A stretch of 64,000 bases of DNA from Wolbachia endosymbiont of Ctenocephalides felis wCfeF (GCA_028571325.1 CP116767.1:897150-961149), one strand, 5' to 3'. Counted from the first letter of the stretch, positions 54,707 through 64,000 are shown. Numbers and translations: made by a program. The notes: generated by a model not told the origin, from the sequence alone.

Positions 54707-55744
54707 ATGAGTACTTATGCTAAATCGGGAGTAGACCTTGAGCTGTATAATAAGCTGATAAAAGAGGTCAACCTTATAGTTGGGAAAACTAAAAAAAAGG
54801 AAGAGGTTATTAGCGAAGAAGGTTCATTTTCCGCGCTGTTCGATTTCGCTGCGCTGAGTAAAAAATATGACCATCCAGTACTCGTTTCTTCAACTGACGG
54901 GGTAGGTACAAAGCTGTTGATAGCTCAAGAAGTAAACAGGCATGATACTATAGGCGTAGATTTAGTTGCAATGTGTGTGAATGACTTGCTTGCGCAAGGA
55001 GCAACACCTTTATTTTTCCTCGATTATTTCGCAACAGGTACTTTAAGTAAAGATGTTTTATTATCCGTAGTTCAGGGTATTGCAGAAGGATGTAAACAGG
55101 CCAATATAGCATTAGTTGGTGGAGAAACCGCAGAAATGCCTGGAATGTATAGTAATAATCACTATGACCTTGCAGGATTTGTGGTTGGAGTGGTCGATAA
55201 AAGTAAGATCCTTCCAAAGTGTAACACTATGAAGGAAGGCGACTGTATAGTTGGCTTAGAGTCGAATGGAATTCACTCAAATGGGTTTTCTCTGATACGC
55301 CATGTTTTTAAAGATTTAGGCATAAATTATAATGACTTATCTCCGTGGAATAATAAAACCTGGAGTGAGATGCTACTTGAACCAACAAAAATATACGTTG
55401 ATTCTTTATTGCCTATTATGTCAAAGGTAAAAGGTATTGCACACATCACAGGTGGTGGCTTGGTAGATAATGTTCCGCGGATTCTTCCAGAAGATTTGTT
55501 TGCCGACGTAGACATTGGTTCTTGGGAATGGCCAGATGTATTTTTATGGCTGATAAAAGAGGGTAAAGTGGAAAAGAGGGAAATGTTAAGAACATTTAAT
55601 TGTGGTATTGGTATGGTATTGATCGTAGATCCTGAGAATATGCAAAGTGTAAAAAATCATTTCCAAAAACGTGGAGAAAAAATTGAAATTATTGGAAAGC
55701 TTCATGAGAAATATAAACCACCGCTTGATGAAGTAGCGTCTTAG
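54707..55744 (+). CDS. purM: Phosphoribosylformylglycinamidine cyclo-ligase (AIR synthetase)
   Basis: 345 residues. Signatures: LVSSTDGVGTKLLIAQE, VDLVAMCVNDLLAQGATPLF and VGGETAEMPGMY. It makes aminoimidazole ribonucleotide in purine synthesis. It ends at 55744, next to the convergent purC stop at 55745. purQ is also in the window. Confidence 0.97.
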   Translation: MSTYAKSGVDLELYNKLIKEVNLIVGKTKKKEEVISEEGSFSALFDFAALSKKYDHPVLVSSTDGVGTKLLIAQEVNRHDTIGVDLVAMCVNDLLAQGATPLFFLDYFATGTLSKDVLLSVVQGIAEGCKQANIALVGGETAEMPGMYSNNHYDLAGFVVGVVDKSKILPKCNTMKEGDCIVGLESNGIHSNGFSLIRHVFKDLGINYNDLSPWNNKTWSEMLLEPTKIYVDSLLPIMSKVKGIAHITGGGLVDNVPRILPEDLFADVDIGSWEWPDVFLWLIKEGKVEKREMLRTFNCGIGMVLIVDPENMQSVKNHFQKRGEKIEIIGKLHEKYKPPLDEVAS

Positions 55745-56467
55745 TTAGACTAACTTTACTGACAACCTTTCTGCAACTTCTAAATATGCTTCCTTTAGGT
55801 TTCCTAAACTTAAACGGAAGACATCTTTATCTAGTTTTTTGTGGGTACTGTTATCCCATAATCTGCAATTGTCAGGGCTGATCTCATCGGCTAGGATGAT
55901 CTTTGTTCTATCGCTCATTAACCTGCCAAATTCCAATTTGAGGTCGATTAAATCTATTCCTGCATTTAAAAATAAGTCAATTAAAACTGTGTTGATTTTT
56001 AAGGTTGTAGTTTTAACCTCTTCCATTTCTTCACGAGATAGCCAGCCAAAATATAGCACGTGGTTTTCATTTACCATTGGGTCAGCTAGATTGTCGTCTT
56101 TATAGAAAAATTCGATTATAGGAGATGTAAGCTTCTCACCTTCTTTTACATTAAACCGTTTACAAAAACTACCGGCTGCGATATTTCTCACTACTATTTC
56201 AAGAGGTATAACTTTTAGTTTTTTAACTAGCTGCTCCCTTTCATTCAGAGTTTTTATAAAATGTGTGCCAATTCCTGCTTTCTCAAGCTTTTCCATGATA
56301 AAAGCGCTAATGAAGTTGTTGATTATTCCCTTACCCTCAATAACTTCATATTTTTCTTTATTAAAGGCTGTTACGTCGTCTTTGAAGTGCTGTATAACAG
56401 TTAATGGATCTTTAGTTTCAATAATAGATTTCGCTTTACCTTCGTATATTATTTTGCCTGGCAGCAT
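55745..56467 (-). CDS. purC: Phosphoribosylaminoimidazole-succinocarboxamide synthase
   Basis: 240 residues. IYEGKAKSIIETKDPLTVIQ at the N-terminus, DVTAFNKEKYEVIEGKGIIN, EIVVRNIAAGSFCKRF and LADEISPDNCRLWD are typical PurC motifs. It adds aspartate to carboxyaminoimidazole ribotide. Convergent and abutting with purM. Confidence 0.97.
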   Translation of the reverse strand: MLPGKIIYEGKAKSIIETKDPLTVIQHFKDDVTAFNKEKYEVIEGKGIINNFISAFIMEKLEKAGIGTHFIKTLNEREQLVKKLKVIPLEIVVRNIAAGSFCKRFNVKEGEKLTSPIIEFFYKDDNLADPMVNENHVLYFGWLSREEMEEVKTTTLKINTVLIDLFLNAGIDLIDLKLEFGRLMSDRTKIILADEISPDNCRLWDNSTHKKLDKDVFRLSLGNLKEAYLEVAERLSVKLV

Positions 56468-56536
56468 ATTTGATTTAACTATATATTATAGATATTACAT
56501 CAATTTACTACCTAAGTTTACTATAAATTTGCAAAG

Positions 56537-57244
56537 ATGTTCAATGTTACAATATTAACCATATTCCCAGAGATGTTTCCTGGATTTTTGAACTATTCCC
56601 TTGCTGGAAAAGCATTAGAAAGGAAAATATGGGATCTTGAAGTGGTAAATATTCGTTCCTTTGCTAAGGATAAGCACTCAACGGTAGACGATGTTCCGTA
56701 TGGAGGCGGAGCAGGAATGATTATGCGCCCTGATGTTACTGGTGATGCAATTGATAGTGTGCTTTCTGCTCATAGGGATACTAAATTTATTTATATGACT
56801 CCATCTGGCACAAAATTTAGTCAAAGCATTGCAAAAGAATTGATAGAATTCCCTCATATAACAATATTGTGTGGTCGATTTGAGGGTATTGACCAGAGAG
56901 TGGTTGATGAGTATACTCCTTATGAGTTAAGTATTGGAGATTATGTACTTTCAGGAGGCGAGCCGGCTGCGATGGTAGTTCTTGATGCATGTGTTAGGCT
57001 TCTTCCTGGTGTAGTAAGTAATTCTGATAGTATTGCTGAGGAAAGTTTTAGTTATGGTGGTGGTATGCTTGAGTACCCTCAATATACTAAACCTAAGCAG
57101 TGGAGAGAACATGAAGTGCCTGAGGTTCTGTTATCTGGTAATCACAAAAAAATAAGTGATTGGAGGCGGAAACAGTCTCAAGCTTTAACGAAAAGGCGTA
57201 GACCTGAATTATTAGATGGAGATATAAATGACAAATTTACTTGA
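56537..57244 (+). CDS. trmD: tRNA (guanine-37-N1)-methyltransferase
   Basis: 235 residues. SPOUT knot residues in [18 protein letters not shown], substrate region [16 protein letters not shown], and [13 protein letters not shown]. It methylates G37 to prevent +1 frameshifting. It overlaps rplS by 17 bp, so the pair is translationally coupled. rimM and rpsP, often upstream, are absent here. Confidence 0.97.
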   Translation: MFNVTILTIFPEMFPGFLNYSLAGKALERKIWDLEVVNIRSFAKDKHSTVDDVPYGGGAGMIMRPDVTGDAIDSVLSAHRDTKFIYMTPSGTKFSQSIAKELIEFPHITILCGRFEGIDQRVVDEYTPYELSIGDYVLSGGEPAAMVVLDACVRLLPGVVSNSDSIAEESFSYGGGMLEYPQYTKPKQWREHEVPEVLLSGNHKKISDWRRKQSQALTKRRRPELLDGDINDKFT

Positions 57245-57611
57245 AAAGTTCAATAGGCAGCAAATGCAGGTGTTAGCTAAGGAATTGCCAGAGTTTCGTC
57301 CTGGTGATGATTTGAAGGTCACTTTTAAAGTGGTTGACGGTGCAAGCGAACGTATGCAAATATTTGAAGGTGTATGTATATCAAAAAGAAATCGTGGATT
57401 ACATTCTTCTTTTGCGGTTAGAAAAGTGAGTCATGGAGAGAGTATAGTATCACAGTTTTTTGTTTATTCTCCTGCATTAGTTTCAGTGCAAGTTACAAGG
57501 AGGGGGAAAGTTCGTAGAGCGAAATTATACTACTTATGTAAGCTATTTGGAAAAGCTGCAAGGATAAAAGAGCGTACTACTTACAAAAGCGGTAAGTCTA
57601 AGCAGCTTTGA
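57228..57611 (+). CDS. rplS: 50S ribosomal protein L19
   Basis: 127 residues: [40 protein letters not shown] and the basic end [20 protein letters not shown]. It lies at the 30S-50S interface. ATG inside the trmD 3' end. Confidence 0.97.
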   Translation: MTNLLEKFNRQQMQVLAKELPEFRPGDDLKVTFKVVDGASERMQIFEGVCISKRNRGLHSSFAVRKVSHGESIVSQFFVYSPALVSVQVTRRGKVRRAKLYYLCKLFGKAARIKERTTYKSGKSKQL

Positions 57612-57672
57612 TGAAAAACGGTGTTGCTTCAGTTCTTAATGCGCTGAGGCAATAGGAAGAGACTAAAAATAG

Positions 57673-58923
57673 ATGAGCATAAAGACAAAATTCCTTAAAC
57701 TGCTTCAGTCCAGGCGCGTACATGCTCGCATAAGAAGAAAAAATAAAAGAAATAGAACATTGTATTTCTGTTCTCTTGTAACGTTAGTTGTTTCGCTTGG
57801 TTGTCCTATATGCATATTGCTGAGCATATTAATTAACTCTTATAGCGCATTAACAATAACGAAGATTTTGTTACCAGTTGAGATAACTGCTGATTTTGCT
57901 TTGGCAGATAATCCTAGTGATTTACGATATAAGTCCATTGATTTACTTAATGATTCTCTACGTAAAGTGTTTAAAGGGACCGATTTCAGGAGTAATGACG
58001 AGGTTTTGAGTCGTAATTCTTACAAAGAGCTAGAGAATTTTTTTCGTAGGAAAGTGAAGCACAGTGGTGAATATGAAATCTGGTTTACTGCATCAAGTAT
58101 AATCAATTCAATAAACAAAGATAAATATTTCAATAGTCATTATACTGAACTGCTTAGTTGGCTAAAAGAAAAGGGGAGGGTGAAAAAGTCCTTTAATAAG
58201 TCTTTATTTCTTAAATCTGATTCTCGTGAACCTGAAAATGCAGGAATTTTAGGAGCATTTATCGGTTCATTAATGACGATTATGGTATGTCTAGCTTTAG
58301 CATTACCAATAGGAATTATGTCAGGCATCTATCTTCACGAATTTATGCCCAGGAACAGTATAATAACTAGCATTGTAGAGGTTAGTATAAATAATCTTGC
58401 TGCAGTGCCTTCGATAATATTTGGTGTAGTAGGTTTAACTCTTTACCTTGGTATATTTGGTCTACCTCGTTCTTCGCCACTTGTTGGTGGAATGACTCTT
58501 TCATTTATGATGTTACCTAATATTATAATTGCGACAAAAAATGCCTTTGCGAACGTTCCTATTACAATAAAAGATGCAGCTTTTGCTCTTGGAGCGCCTC
58601 ACATCAAGGTAATATTGGATCACTCTCTACCGATTGCATTACCGAGAATAATACATGGCGCTGTGCTTGCAGTTGCAAGAGTTTTGGGTGAGTCCTCTCC
58701 TTTACTTATGATAGGTATGGTAGCATTTATAGCTGACACACCCACATCCTTTTTCGATCCGGCGACTGTTTTGCCTGTACAAATATACATATGGTCAAGT
58801 AGTCCTGAGATTGCATTTGTTGAGCTTGCTGCTATTGCAATTATAGCTTTGTTGATAATGTTGTTTGCTCTGAATTTAGTAGCAAATTTTGTAAAAAGAA
58901 AATTCGAGTTTTTTAATTTTTAA
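57673..58923 (+). CDS. pstA: Phosphate ABC transporter permease PstA
   Basis: 416 residues, longer than average because of a hydrophilic N-terminal region and a large loop between the first helix and the core. The binding-protein-dependent permease core begins ILGAFIGSLMTIMVCLALAL. The EAA-like loop is DAAFALGAPHIKVILDHSLP, and the C-terminal LGESSPLLMIGMVAF is characteristic of PstA. It forms the channel with PstC, driven by PstB. No other pst gene is adjacent, as usual in scattered Wolbachia operons. The gene is followed 3 bp later by purQ. Confidence 0.9.
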   Translation: MSIKTKFLKLLQSRRVHARIRRKNKRNRTLYFCSLVTLVVSLGCPICILLSILINSYSALTITKILLPVEITADFALADNPSDLRYKSIDLLNDSLRKVFKGTDFRSNDEVLSRNSYKELENFFRRKVKHSGEYEIWFTASSIINSINKDKYFNSHYTELLSWLKEKGRVKKSFNKSLFLKSDSREPENAGILGAFIGSLMTIMVCLALALPIGIMSGIYLHEFMPRNSIITSIVEVSINNLAAVPSIIFGVVGLTLYLGIFGLPRSSPLVGGMTLSFMMLPNIIIATKNAFANVPITIKDAAFALGAPHIKVILDHSLPIALPRIIHGAVLAVARVLGESSPLLMIGMVAFIADTPTSFFDPATVLPVQIYIWSSSPEIAFVELAAIAIIALLIMLFALNLVANFVKRKFEFFNF

Positions 58924-58926
58924 TTC

Positions 58927-59733
58927 ATGAAAATTATTGTTTTATCTGGTTATGGCTTGAACTGTGAGAAGGAAACTGCATTTGCATTTATAGAGTGTAG
59001 TAGAAAACTTGGTATCAACAATGTAGAAGTGAAGATTGTTCATATTAATGAGATAATAGATAATCCAGGTGAACTGAAATCAAGCAATATACTAGCAATT
59101 CCAGGAGGTTTTTCCTACGGTGATGACACTGGTGCTGGTAATGCATTTGCTTTGCGCATTAGAAACAACTTGTTAGACGAACTTCAAGATTTTTTATCTC
59201 AGGATAAGCTTGTCATAGGGATATGTAATGGTTGTCAGGTATTAGTAAAGTTAATTCCAGAATTCTCCAACCTGGCTTTAATACGCAATGATGTAGATAA
59301 TTATCAGTGTCGTTGGATTAGAGTGAAAGTTAGCCCACAAAGTAATTCTGTTTGGCTAAGGGACCTAAATGAGCTGTATCTTCCAATTGCTCATGGAGAA
59401 GGCAAGTTTTTTATGGATCAGAGTGTTTTGGATCAACTGATTGAAAACAATTCCGTTGCACTGCGTTATGTTGATGGAGAGGGTAACTATGCCAACTTGC
59501 AGTTTCCTTGCAATCCAAACGGATCTACGTACGATCTGGCAGCCTTATCAGATAAAAGTGGTAGAATACTGGCTTTAATGCCTCATCCGGAGAGAGGAAT
59601 ATTTTTTACTCAGCAGGACAACTGGCCGCTTGAAAAGGAGAAATGCAAGCGCTTAGGTGCCGCTATGCCAAAATATGGCGATGGAATGCTTATATTTGAA
59701 AATGCACTGAAGTATTTTGCGCAGGCGTTGTAA
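58927..59733 (+). CDS. purQ: Phosphoribosylformylglycinamidine synthase, glutaminase subunit
   Basis: 268 residues. Class I glutamine amidotransferase triad: Cys in VIGICNGCQVLVKL and His-x-Glu in LMPHPERGIFF. The N-terminal LSGYGLNCEKET and LAIPGGFSYGDDTGAGNAFA match PurQ. It feeds ammonia to PurL. It starts 3 bp after the pstA stop. Confidence 0.93.
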   Translation: MKIIVLSGYGLNCEKETAFAFIECSRKLGINNVEVKIVHINEIIDNPGELKSSNILAIPGGFSYGDDTGAGNAFALRIRNNLLDELQDFLSQDKLVIGICNGCQVLVKLIPEFSNLALIRNDVDNYQCRWIRVKVSPQSNSVWLRDLNELYLPIAHGEGKFFMDQSVLDQLIENNSVALRYVDGEGNYANLQFPCNPNGSTYDLAALSDKSGRILALMPHPERGIFFTQQDNWPLEKEKCKRLGAAMPKYGDGMLIFENALKYFAQAL

Positions 59734-59767
59734 CATGACGCAATGTTACATAGTAAACGGTGTTACC

Positions 59768-60075
59768 CAACAGAAACAAAAAAACTACTTGACAACCTTC
59801 GCCAGTCCCCTTACAATAGAATTGTGGGTGTTTTAGGCCTAAAATTTATCTTTAATCTTGTATTAAGTGACAAAAGCACAGTATAAAACAAGGCGTGTTA
59901 TGTTTTATTTTTGCAGCATGGACACTGCATGTCTTTATAATTTTTTGTCTACATTAGCTGAGCCTCGCTTACTAAGCGGTGTAAGAGAGAACCGGACGCC
60001 AAGTTTTTGAGAGAACAGTAAACAACTCACATTGCGGGGTTTCTTTTGTCTTTTTTTTAAATTAGTTAAAATCTT
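59768..60075 (+). repeat. R1 dispersed repeat, copy 6, with embedded promoter
   Basis: TTGACA 59789-59794, 17 bp, TACAAT 59812-59817. The body is diverged but keeps the AGGCGTG / ACGCCA pairing, a GCAG / CTGC stem, and TTTTGTCTTTTTTTT. Module B is missing; a second promoter (copy 7) follows. Confidence 0.72.
59789..59817 (+). promoter_or_regulatory. R1 copy 6 promoter
   Basis: TTGACA - 17 bp - TACAAT, 55 bp after the purQ stop, pointing rightward into repeat DNA. Confidence 0.5.
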
Positions 60076-60089
60076 AATTAACCTCGTTT

Positions 60090-60265
60090 TTTTCACAAAA
60101 AATTGCTTGACAAACTTCAACATTCCTCTTATAATAACATTATGGGTATTTACAACCCCAAGGTCAGCTACTTGTCAAGCGTATAGAGCATTAACGCCAA
60201 GTTATTAGATAGATATTGACCAGGGCTTCTTTTGCTTTTTTTCTCGTTTGGTAAATTTCTTAATA
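60090..60265 (+). repeat. R1 dispersed repeat, copy 7, short form with promoter
   Basis: TTGACA 60107-60112, 17 bp, TATAAT 60130-60135, then only about 130 bp: a GGTATTTAC segment, TTAACGCCAAG, GACCAGGGCTTCTTTTGCTTTTTTT and GGTAAATTTCTTAA. The GGCGT half and central hairpins are deleted, leaving the promoter and tail, the minimal R1. Confidence 0.72.
60107..60135 (+). promoter_or_regulatory. R1 copy 7 promoter, perfect consensus boxes
   Basis: TTGACA - 17 bp - TATAAT, with a spacer sequence different from other copies (AACTTCAACATTCCTCT). The boxes and spacing persist although the body is truncated. Confidence 0.6.
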
Positions 60266-60282
60266 TTTATAGCTAAAGTAGT

Positions 60283-60430
60283 ATCCTGGATCCCAGTATC
60301 AAGTACTGGGATGACAAAAAAAGGCTACTTGGATGACAAGAAAAGGGGCACTTGGATGACATCGTAGGGGTTAGGATGACAAGAAAGGGGGATACTTGGA
60401 TGACAGGAGGAGGAACACTGGAATGGCATC
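60283..60430. repeat. R3 palindrome plus GGATGACA tandem array
   Basis: GGATCCCAGTATCAAGTACTGGGATGACA forms an inverted repeat around CAAG. Then four or five degenerate units of 22-27 bp (CTTGGATGACAnGAAAAGGGGCA) follow. Same type as 3485-3640. Lies between R1 copy 7 and the glmS 3' end. Confidence 0.7.
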
Positions 60431-60486
60431 GTTTACTATGTTCATATTATAATGTTTGTACAGTTGTGTGTCTGACTGTAAATGAA

Positions 60487-62307
60487 CTACTCGACTGTAA
60501 CAGACTTAGCTAAATTTCTTGGACAATCAGCATCCAATCCTTTCTTGACCGCAGTAGTATAAGCAAGAAATTGCATGGCAACACTGTAGATGATTGGAGA
60601 GATGAAATTATCAACGTCTGGGAGTTGTATTACGTCTTTACAAATCCCTCTTAGGAACGGCACTCCTTGCTTGTCACTAAAGGCGACCACTTTGCCTTTT
60701 CTTGCTATAATTTCTTGTATGTTGGACAGCGTTTTAAAAAATAAATTGTCATATGGAATGATTGCTATGACAAGTACAGATGAATCTATTAAAGCAATCG
60801 AACCGTGTTTCATCTCTCCCGCTGCAATACCGATGGTATTAATATACGAAAGTTCCTTTATTTTCAATGCACCTTCCATTGCAACTCCATATGAGCTTCC
60901 TCTGCCGATTAAAATAATGCTGCTATGCTCTAGTATACTGTCTGATATATGTTGTATCTTCATCGCATTTAAAACATGCTCAATATATTCTGGAATAGAG
61001 TTGATAGCATTACTCAGTTGCTTTATTCCCTTTTCATCCAACGTACCTTTTATTTTTGCAAGCTCTAAGGCAAGGCATGCTAAAATCGCAAGTTGCGCAG
61101 AAAAGGTTTTTGTTGAAGCAACACCAATTTCTGGTCCAGCAAGAGTATGTAACACGATATCTGAGATTCTTTCAATGCTGCTGCTGAATGTGTTAGTTAG
61201 GCTAATGATTGTTTGCTTTTGTGATTTTGCATAGCGCAATGCTTCCATGGTATCTGCAGTTTCGCCAGATTGAGAGATGAATAATCCAATACTTCCCTTC
61301 TCCAACTTAATGTTGCTATACCTAAATTCCGACGAGATTTCCAGATACACTCGAACTTGGGCAATGCTTTCCAGCCAATATTTTGCTATTAGCCCAGCAA
61401 AATAAGATGACCCGCATCCAACTATAGTAATGCCACTCAGCTCGTAAAATAGTTTTTTGTTGGCGGATATTACCTCTGTATACTTTTTATAAAATTGATT
61501 TATTGTTTCATTTAATGCACAAGGCTGTTCAAAAATCTCTTTTAGCATGAAGCTGGAGTAACCATTTTTGCTGATTAGAAAGCTGCTTGAACTATTATTT
61601 TCTATACTGCGTTTAACTTGTGCACCGTTGTTGTATATACTCACTCCGCTAGATTTTATTACCGCAACGTCGTCATCCTCTAGGTATGATATTCTGTCCA
61701 CTAGTGCATTTAAGGTGTTAGAATCAGATGCGGCAAATACGGTGTTGCAGTTATAGCCTATCGCTAAAGGTAGGTTTCTTTTTGCAACAAATAGAGCATC
61801 TCTATATTCTGCAAACAATAGGACTAAAGCAAACGAGCCATGTAAGTTGCTTAAACACTTAAATAGAGAGTCAACAGGTGACAACCCTCCATTGAGATAT
61901 AGGGTTAACATGTTTGGTATGACCTCTGTGTCGGTGTCAGTATAAAACGGCATTCCCTGTTCTTCTAGACCTCTTTTCAGCAAATTGTAATTTTCAATTA
62001 TACCGTTATGGGCAACAACAACATCATTTGTATGAATGGGATGAGCATTTTTAAGATCTGGAACTCCATGTGTAGCCCAGCGAGTATGTGCTATGCCAAC
62101 TGTGCTGCTAGACATCTTGCTGTTGCCAACAACTTCACATAACCTTTCGACTTTACCTTCTGATTTTTTAACCTCTATTTTGCCTTCATTGTTTATGATT
62201 GCTATGCCTGAAGAATCGTATCCCCTGTATTCCAATTTCTGCAACCCGGCCAGCAAAGTTGGTATTACTGAATCACCGCTACTTACTACACCGAGTATTC
62301 CACACAC
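60487..62307 (-). CDS. glmS: Glutamine-fructose-6-phosphate aminotransferase
   Basis: The frame opens with TTG at 62313, but the GTG at 62307 gives M-C-G-I-L-G, placing the catalytic cysteine at position 2 (Cys1 after Met removal) as required; 606 residues. The glutaminase domain has GIAHTRWATHG, DVVVAHNGIIENY and the YRGYDSSGIAI region. Two SIS domains follow (IVGCGSSYFAG; LIGRGSSYGVAMEGALKIKE), and the C-terminus ends NLAKSVTVE. It makes glucosamine-6-phosphate for cell-wall precursors. Confidence 0.95.
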   Translation of the reverse strand: MCGILGVVSSGDSVIPTLLAGLQKLEYRGYDSSGIAIINNEGKIEVKKSEGKVERLCEVVGNSKMSSSTVGIAHTRWATHGVPDLKNAHPIHTNDVVVAHNGIIENYNLLKRGLEEQGMPFYTDTDTEVIPNMLTLYLNGGLSPVDSLFKCLSNLHGSFALVLLFAEYRDALFVAKRNLPLAIGYNCNTVFAASDSNTLNALVDRISYLEDDDVAVIKSSGVSIYNNGAQVKRSIENNSSSSFLISKNGYSSFMLKEIFEQPCALNETINQFYKKYTEVISANKKLFYELSGITIVGCGSSYFAGLIAKYWLESIAQVRVYLEISSEFRYSNIKLEKGSIGLFISQSGETADTMEALRYAKSQKQTIISLTNTFSSSIERISDIVLHTLAGPEIGVASTKTFSAQLAILACLALELAKIKGTLDEKGIKQLSNAINSIPEYIEHVLNAMKIQHISDSILEHSSIILIGRGSSYGVAMEGALKIKELSYINTIGIAAGEMKHGSIALIDSSVLVIAIIPYDNLFFKTLSNIQEIIARKGKVVAFSDKQGVPFLRGICKDVIQLPDVDNFISPIIYSVAMQFLAYTTAVKKGLDADCPRNLAKSVTVE

Positions 62308-62334
62308 AACCAAATGAACCTTTCTTTAAAGTTA

Positions 62335-62766
62335 TCAGGCATTTTTGTTTTTATTGTCTTGCCCCTTTTTACTTTTATCTGGCTGGTTTTTATTCTTTTT
62401 GTCATCCTTCTCAATTTTACCTTTTTCAGCTGGTTTGGCTTGAGCCTCTTTGTTTAAAACTTCAGATATAGCGGACTTTAGGACTTTTATCTCAACTTTT
62501 GGTGCTATTTCTACTATAAATTGTGCATTTGCTTCATCAACTTTGTTGACTGTGCCTATTATTCCACCAGAAGTAGCAACAGTATCGCCGCGTTTTACTT
62601 GATCTATCATCTTTCTGAGTTCTTTTAATCTTTTGTGGTGTGGGCGGATAATAAAAAAATAAAACACCACAACTATTAAAATCAATGGGATAAAATTAGC
62701 AAAAGATGCGCCAACACTTGATGCATTACTAGCTGCATCTGCTGCAAAAACTTCAGAAATGAACAT
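62335..62766 (-). CDS. yajC: Preprotein translocase auxiliary subunit YajC
   Basis: 143 residues. One membrane helix (FIPLILIVVVFYFFIIRPHH) followed by KMIDQVKRGDTVATSGGIIG, the YajC signature. The C-terminal 35 residues are a lysine/asparagine-rich tail absent from typical YajC. It associates with SecDF in the inner membrane. ATG at 62766. Confidence 0.93.
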   Translation of the reverse strand: MFISEVFAADAASNASSVGASFANFIPLILIVVVFYFFIIRPHHKRLKELRKMIDQVKRGDTVATSGGIIGTVNKVDEANAQFIVEIAPKVEIKVLKSAISEVLNKEAQAKPAEKGKIEKDDKKNKNQPDKSKKGQDNKNKNA

Positions 62767-62897
62767 ATTTAATCCTAGTTATCAACGACAAATTTAAGTA
62801 AACATGTTTAACTATTAACTACAATATTACTTCATGTCAAGTTTATGAGAGAAAAAACAATACCTTTGCGGTAGCTGGCTGGGTTTATATTTTTTAG

Positions 62898-63352
62898 CCA
62901 TAGAAACAAAAAACTACTTGACAACCCTCACCAACCTCATTATTATAGTATTGAAGCTATTTGTTTATCTTCGCAATCTGTGCAGGTTAATGACAAAAAA
63001 CTTAGGGTATTTGGCGTCTCATGTTTAAATTTTTGCACTATGTGCACCTTACGTCTTTTTAAAACTTCTGGTTTTTGCCTATACAAGCTGAAACGCGCTT
63101 ATAAGTCGTTTAAGACAGTATAGAACGTCAAATAGACAAGGGAGAATTTGAATACTAGCTGCCTCAGAGTTTTTTTGCCTTTTTTTCCGCTCAGTAAATT
63201 TCTTAACGTTTACAGTTTGGACTATTTGCATTTAAAAGTAGCTGAATCGTAGCGTTGAGGATAAAAACGCCGATATTTGAGGTACATATAAATAATTAGC
63301 CACCGACCGGGGCTTCTTTTGTCTTTTTTTTCGTTGGTAAATTTCTTAAGCA
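62898..63352 (+). repeat. R1 dispersed repeat, copy 8, with embedded promoter
   Basis: TTGACA 62918-62923, 17 bp, TATTAT 62941-62946. The body is almost identical to copy 5 for about 400 bp although the promoter spacer differs, including the G-U variant TTTGGCGT / ACGTCAAA, so these two copies share a recent origin or have undergone conversion. Confidence 0.8.
62918..62946 (+). promoter_or_regulatory. R1 copy 8 promoter
   Basis: TTGACA - 17 bp - TATTAT. It transcribes rightward through R1; the next gene starts 600 bp downstream after two T-tracts. Confidence 0.5.
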
Positions 63353-63549
63353 TAAAGATTATACCAACTTTCGTTATCAAACAAGATACATAATAAATTC
63401 GCTAAATCTCTAATTGTAGGGAAACTTTTTAATTTGTCCTATTATCATTGAGATTTAGTATAATATATGATTGTTTTAGCTTGTAATTTTAAAATCACAT
63501 GGTATAATAAATTTATAACAATTTTTAATATATTATATAGGGGGTAATT

Positions 63550-64000
63550 ATGGATAATAAGTTAATATATTCACTAATTCAAGAGTTTCGTCCAGAACTA
63601 TCAAGCAAGGAAATAGAGAAATATTCTAGTGAGTTGCAGAAGCTAAGTTCTAAATTTGATCAGCTATACTCTAAATACGTTTGTGAAAATAAACTGGGTC
63701 TGCTTTTCGATGCACGTTATCAGATAAACGGTAAAGGGGAAAGTTATATCATTAAATATTATCAATGTTATTTTGTTAAAAGCCTGGAAGAAATCTTGAA
63801 GAATAATCCGCAAATTTCCTTAAGAGAAGCTATTGATTCTATGAAAAAGGTAGTTGATGTTGATTATGAACACGCTATTAATTCTATGGAAGAGATAATT
63901 GGTCCTGATTATACTCCTGATATTGTTTTACCTGATTGCAAGGTAATTGATACTGATAATATTATTACACATCATTATGAAGACGTCAGGGATTATGAAT
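63550..64000 (+). CDS. Hypothetical protein, N-terminal part (runs off the window)
   Basis: ATG at 63550, preceded by AGGGGG, begins MDNKLIYSLIQEFRPELSSK and stays open for 150 codons to the window edge. Soluble, charged, with no membrane segment. Two weakly similar acidic segments occur (LREAIDSMKKVVDVDYEHAI; NSMEEIIGPDYTPDI). The family is not recognised. Confidence 0.6.
   Translation, partial: MDNKLIYSLIQEFRPELSSKEIEKYSSELQKLSSKFDQLYSKYVCENKLGLLFDARYQINGKGESYIIKYYQCYFVKSLEEILKNNPQISLREAIDSMKKVVDVDYEHAINSMEEIIGPDYTPDIVLPDCKVIDTDNIITHHYEDVRDYE

Overview
The window reads as a Wolbachia chromosome (Rickettsiales, Anaplasmataceae). The evidence is AT-rich DNA, a reduced and scattered set of housekeeping genes, several ankyrin genes, IS110-type insertion sequences, palindromic repeats inside and between genes, and an origin-like region between hemE and a CBS-domain gene, the arrangement described for Wolbachia oriC. 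The strain cannot be named from sequence alone.

Layout. 1-4.6 kb: MFS transporter fragment, a hypothetical gene, a guanidinium-type SMR exporter, aspartate aminotransferase, repeats, ubiA. 4.6-8.9 kb: minus-strand translation cluster nusA-infB-rbfA-ubiA. 9-12 kb: an RND efflux pump. 12.8-19.3 kb: rplY-pth, a coiled-coil membrane protein, pyrC, a SurA-like chaperone, mnmE, tRNA-Ser. 19.4-22.9 kb: a large STAND-type gene (nuclease-like domain, NB-ARC ATPase, about 12 ankyrin repeats) split by a -1 frameshift at an A-rich heptamer. 23-25.7 kb: rplU-rpmA-tRNA-Ile-metK and tenA. 25.7-29.7 kb: a second tenA cut by two near-identical IS110 copies. 29.7-31.1 kb: coxC-ruvC. 31.1-32.7 kb: a second IS110/IS1111-type element inside a 20-bp inverted-repeat-bounded segment. 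32.8-39.5 kb: hypothetical genes, iscS, a degenerate argB, engB, prfA. 40-49 kb: Bcr-type MFS pump, asd, tRNA-Glu, a J-domain/ankyrin gene pair, gltX, tRNA-Ala, dapD. 49-54.6 kb: two small Rickettsiales-type genes, a MidA-like methyltransferase, hemE, putative oriC, a CorC-like gene and a frameshifted ChpT-like gene. 54.7-62.8 kb: purM, purC, trmD-rplS, pstA, purQ, glmS, yajC. The window ends inside an unrecognised gene.

Three dispersed repeat families run through the intergenic space. R1 (8 copies, about 170-480 bp) carries in every copy a TTGACA box, exactly 17 bp, then a TAnnAT box, followed by conserved short stems and T-runs; it may be a multicopy non-coding RNA gene. R2 is a small element with AGATCT...GCATAACC inverted ends that sits on or beside the 3' ends of genes (pth, pyrC, iscS, corC, dapD). 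R3 is the GGATGACA / ATCCCAGT palindrome family, in tandem arrays and once in frame inside the MidA-like gene.

Together the genes show retained purine, pyrimidine, haem, ubiquinone and diaminopimelate synthesis, Fe-S assembly and respiration, overlaid by mobile DNA. The most unusual items are the STAND nuclease-ankyrin gene with its slippery site, the promoter-bearing R1 family, the IS110 leader whose guide-like segments match its own ends and its insertion site, and the ChpT-like phosphotransferase broken at an A10 tract about 1.5 kb from the putative origin.
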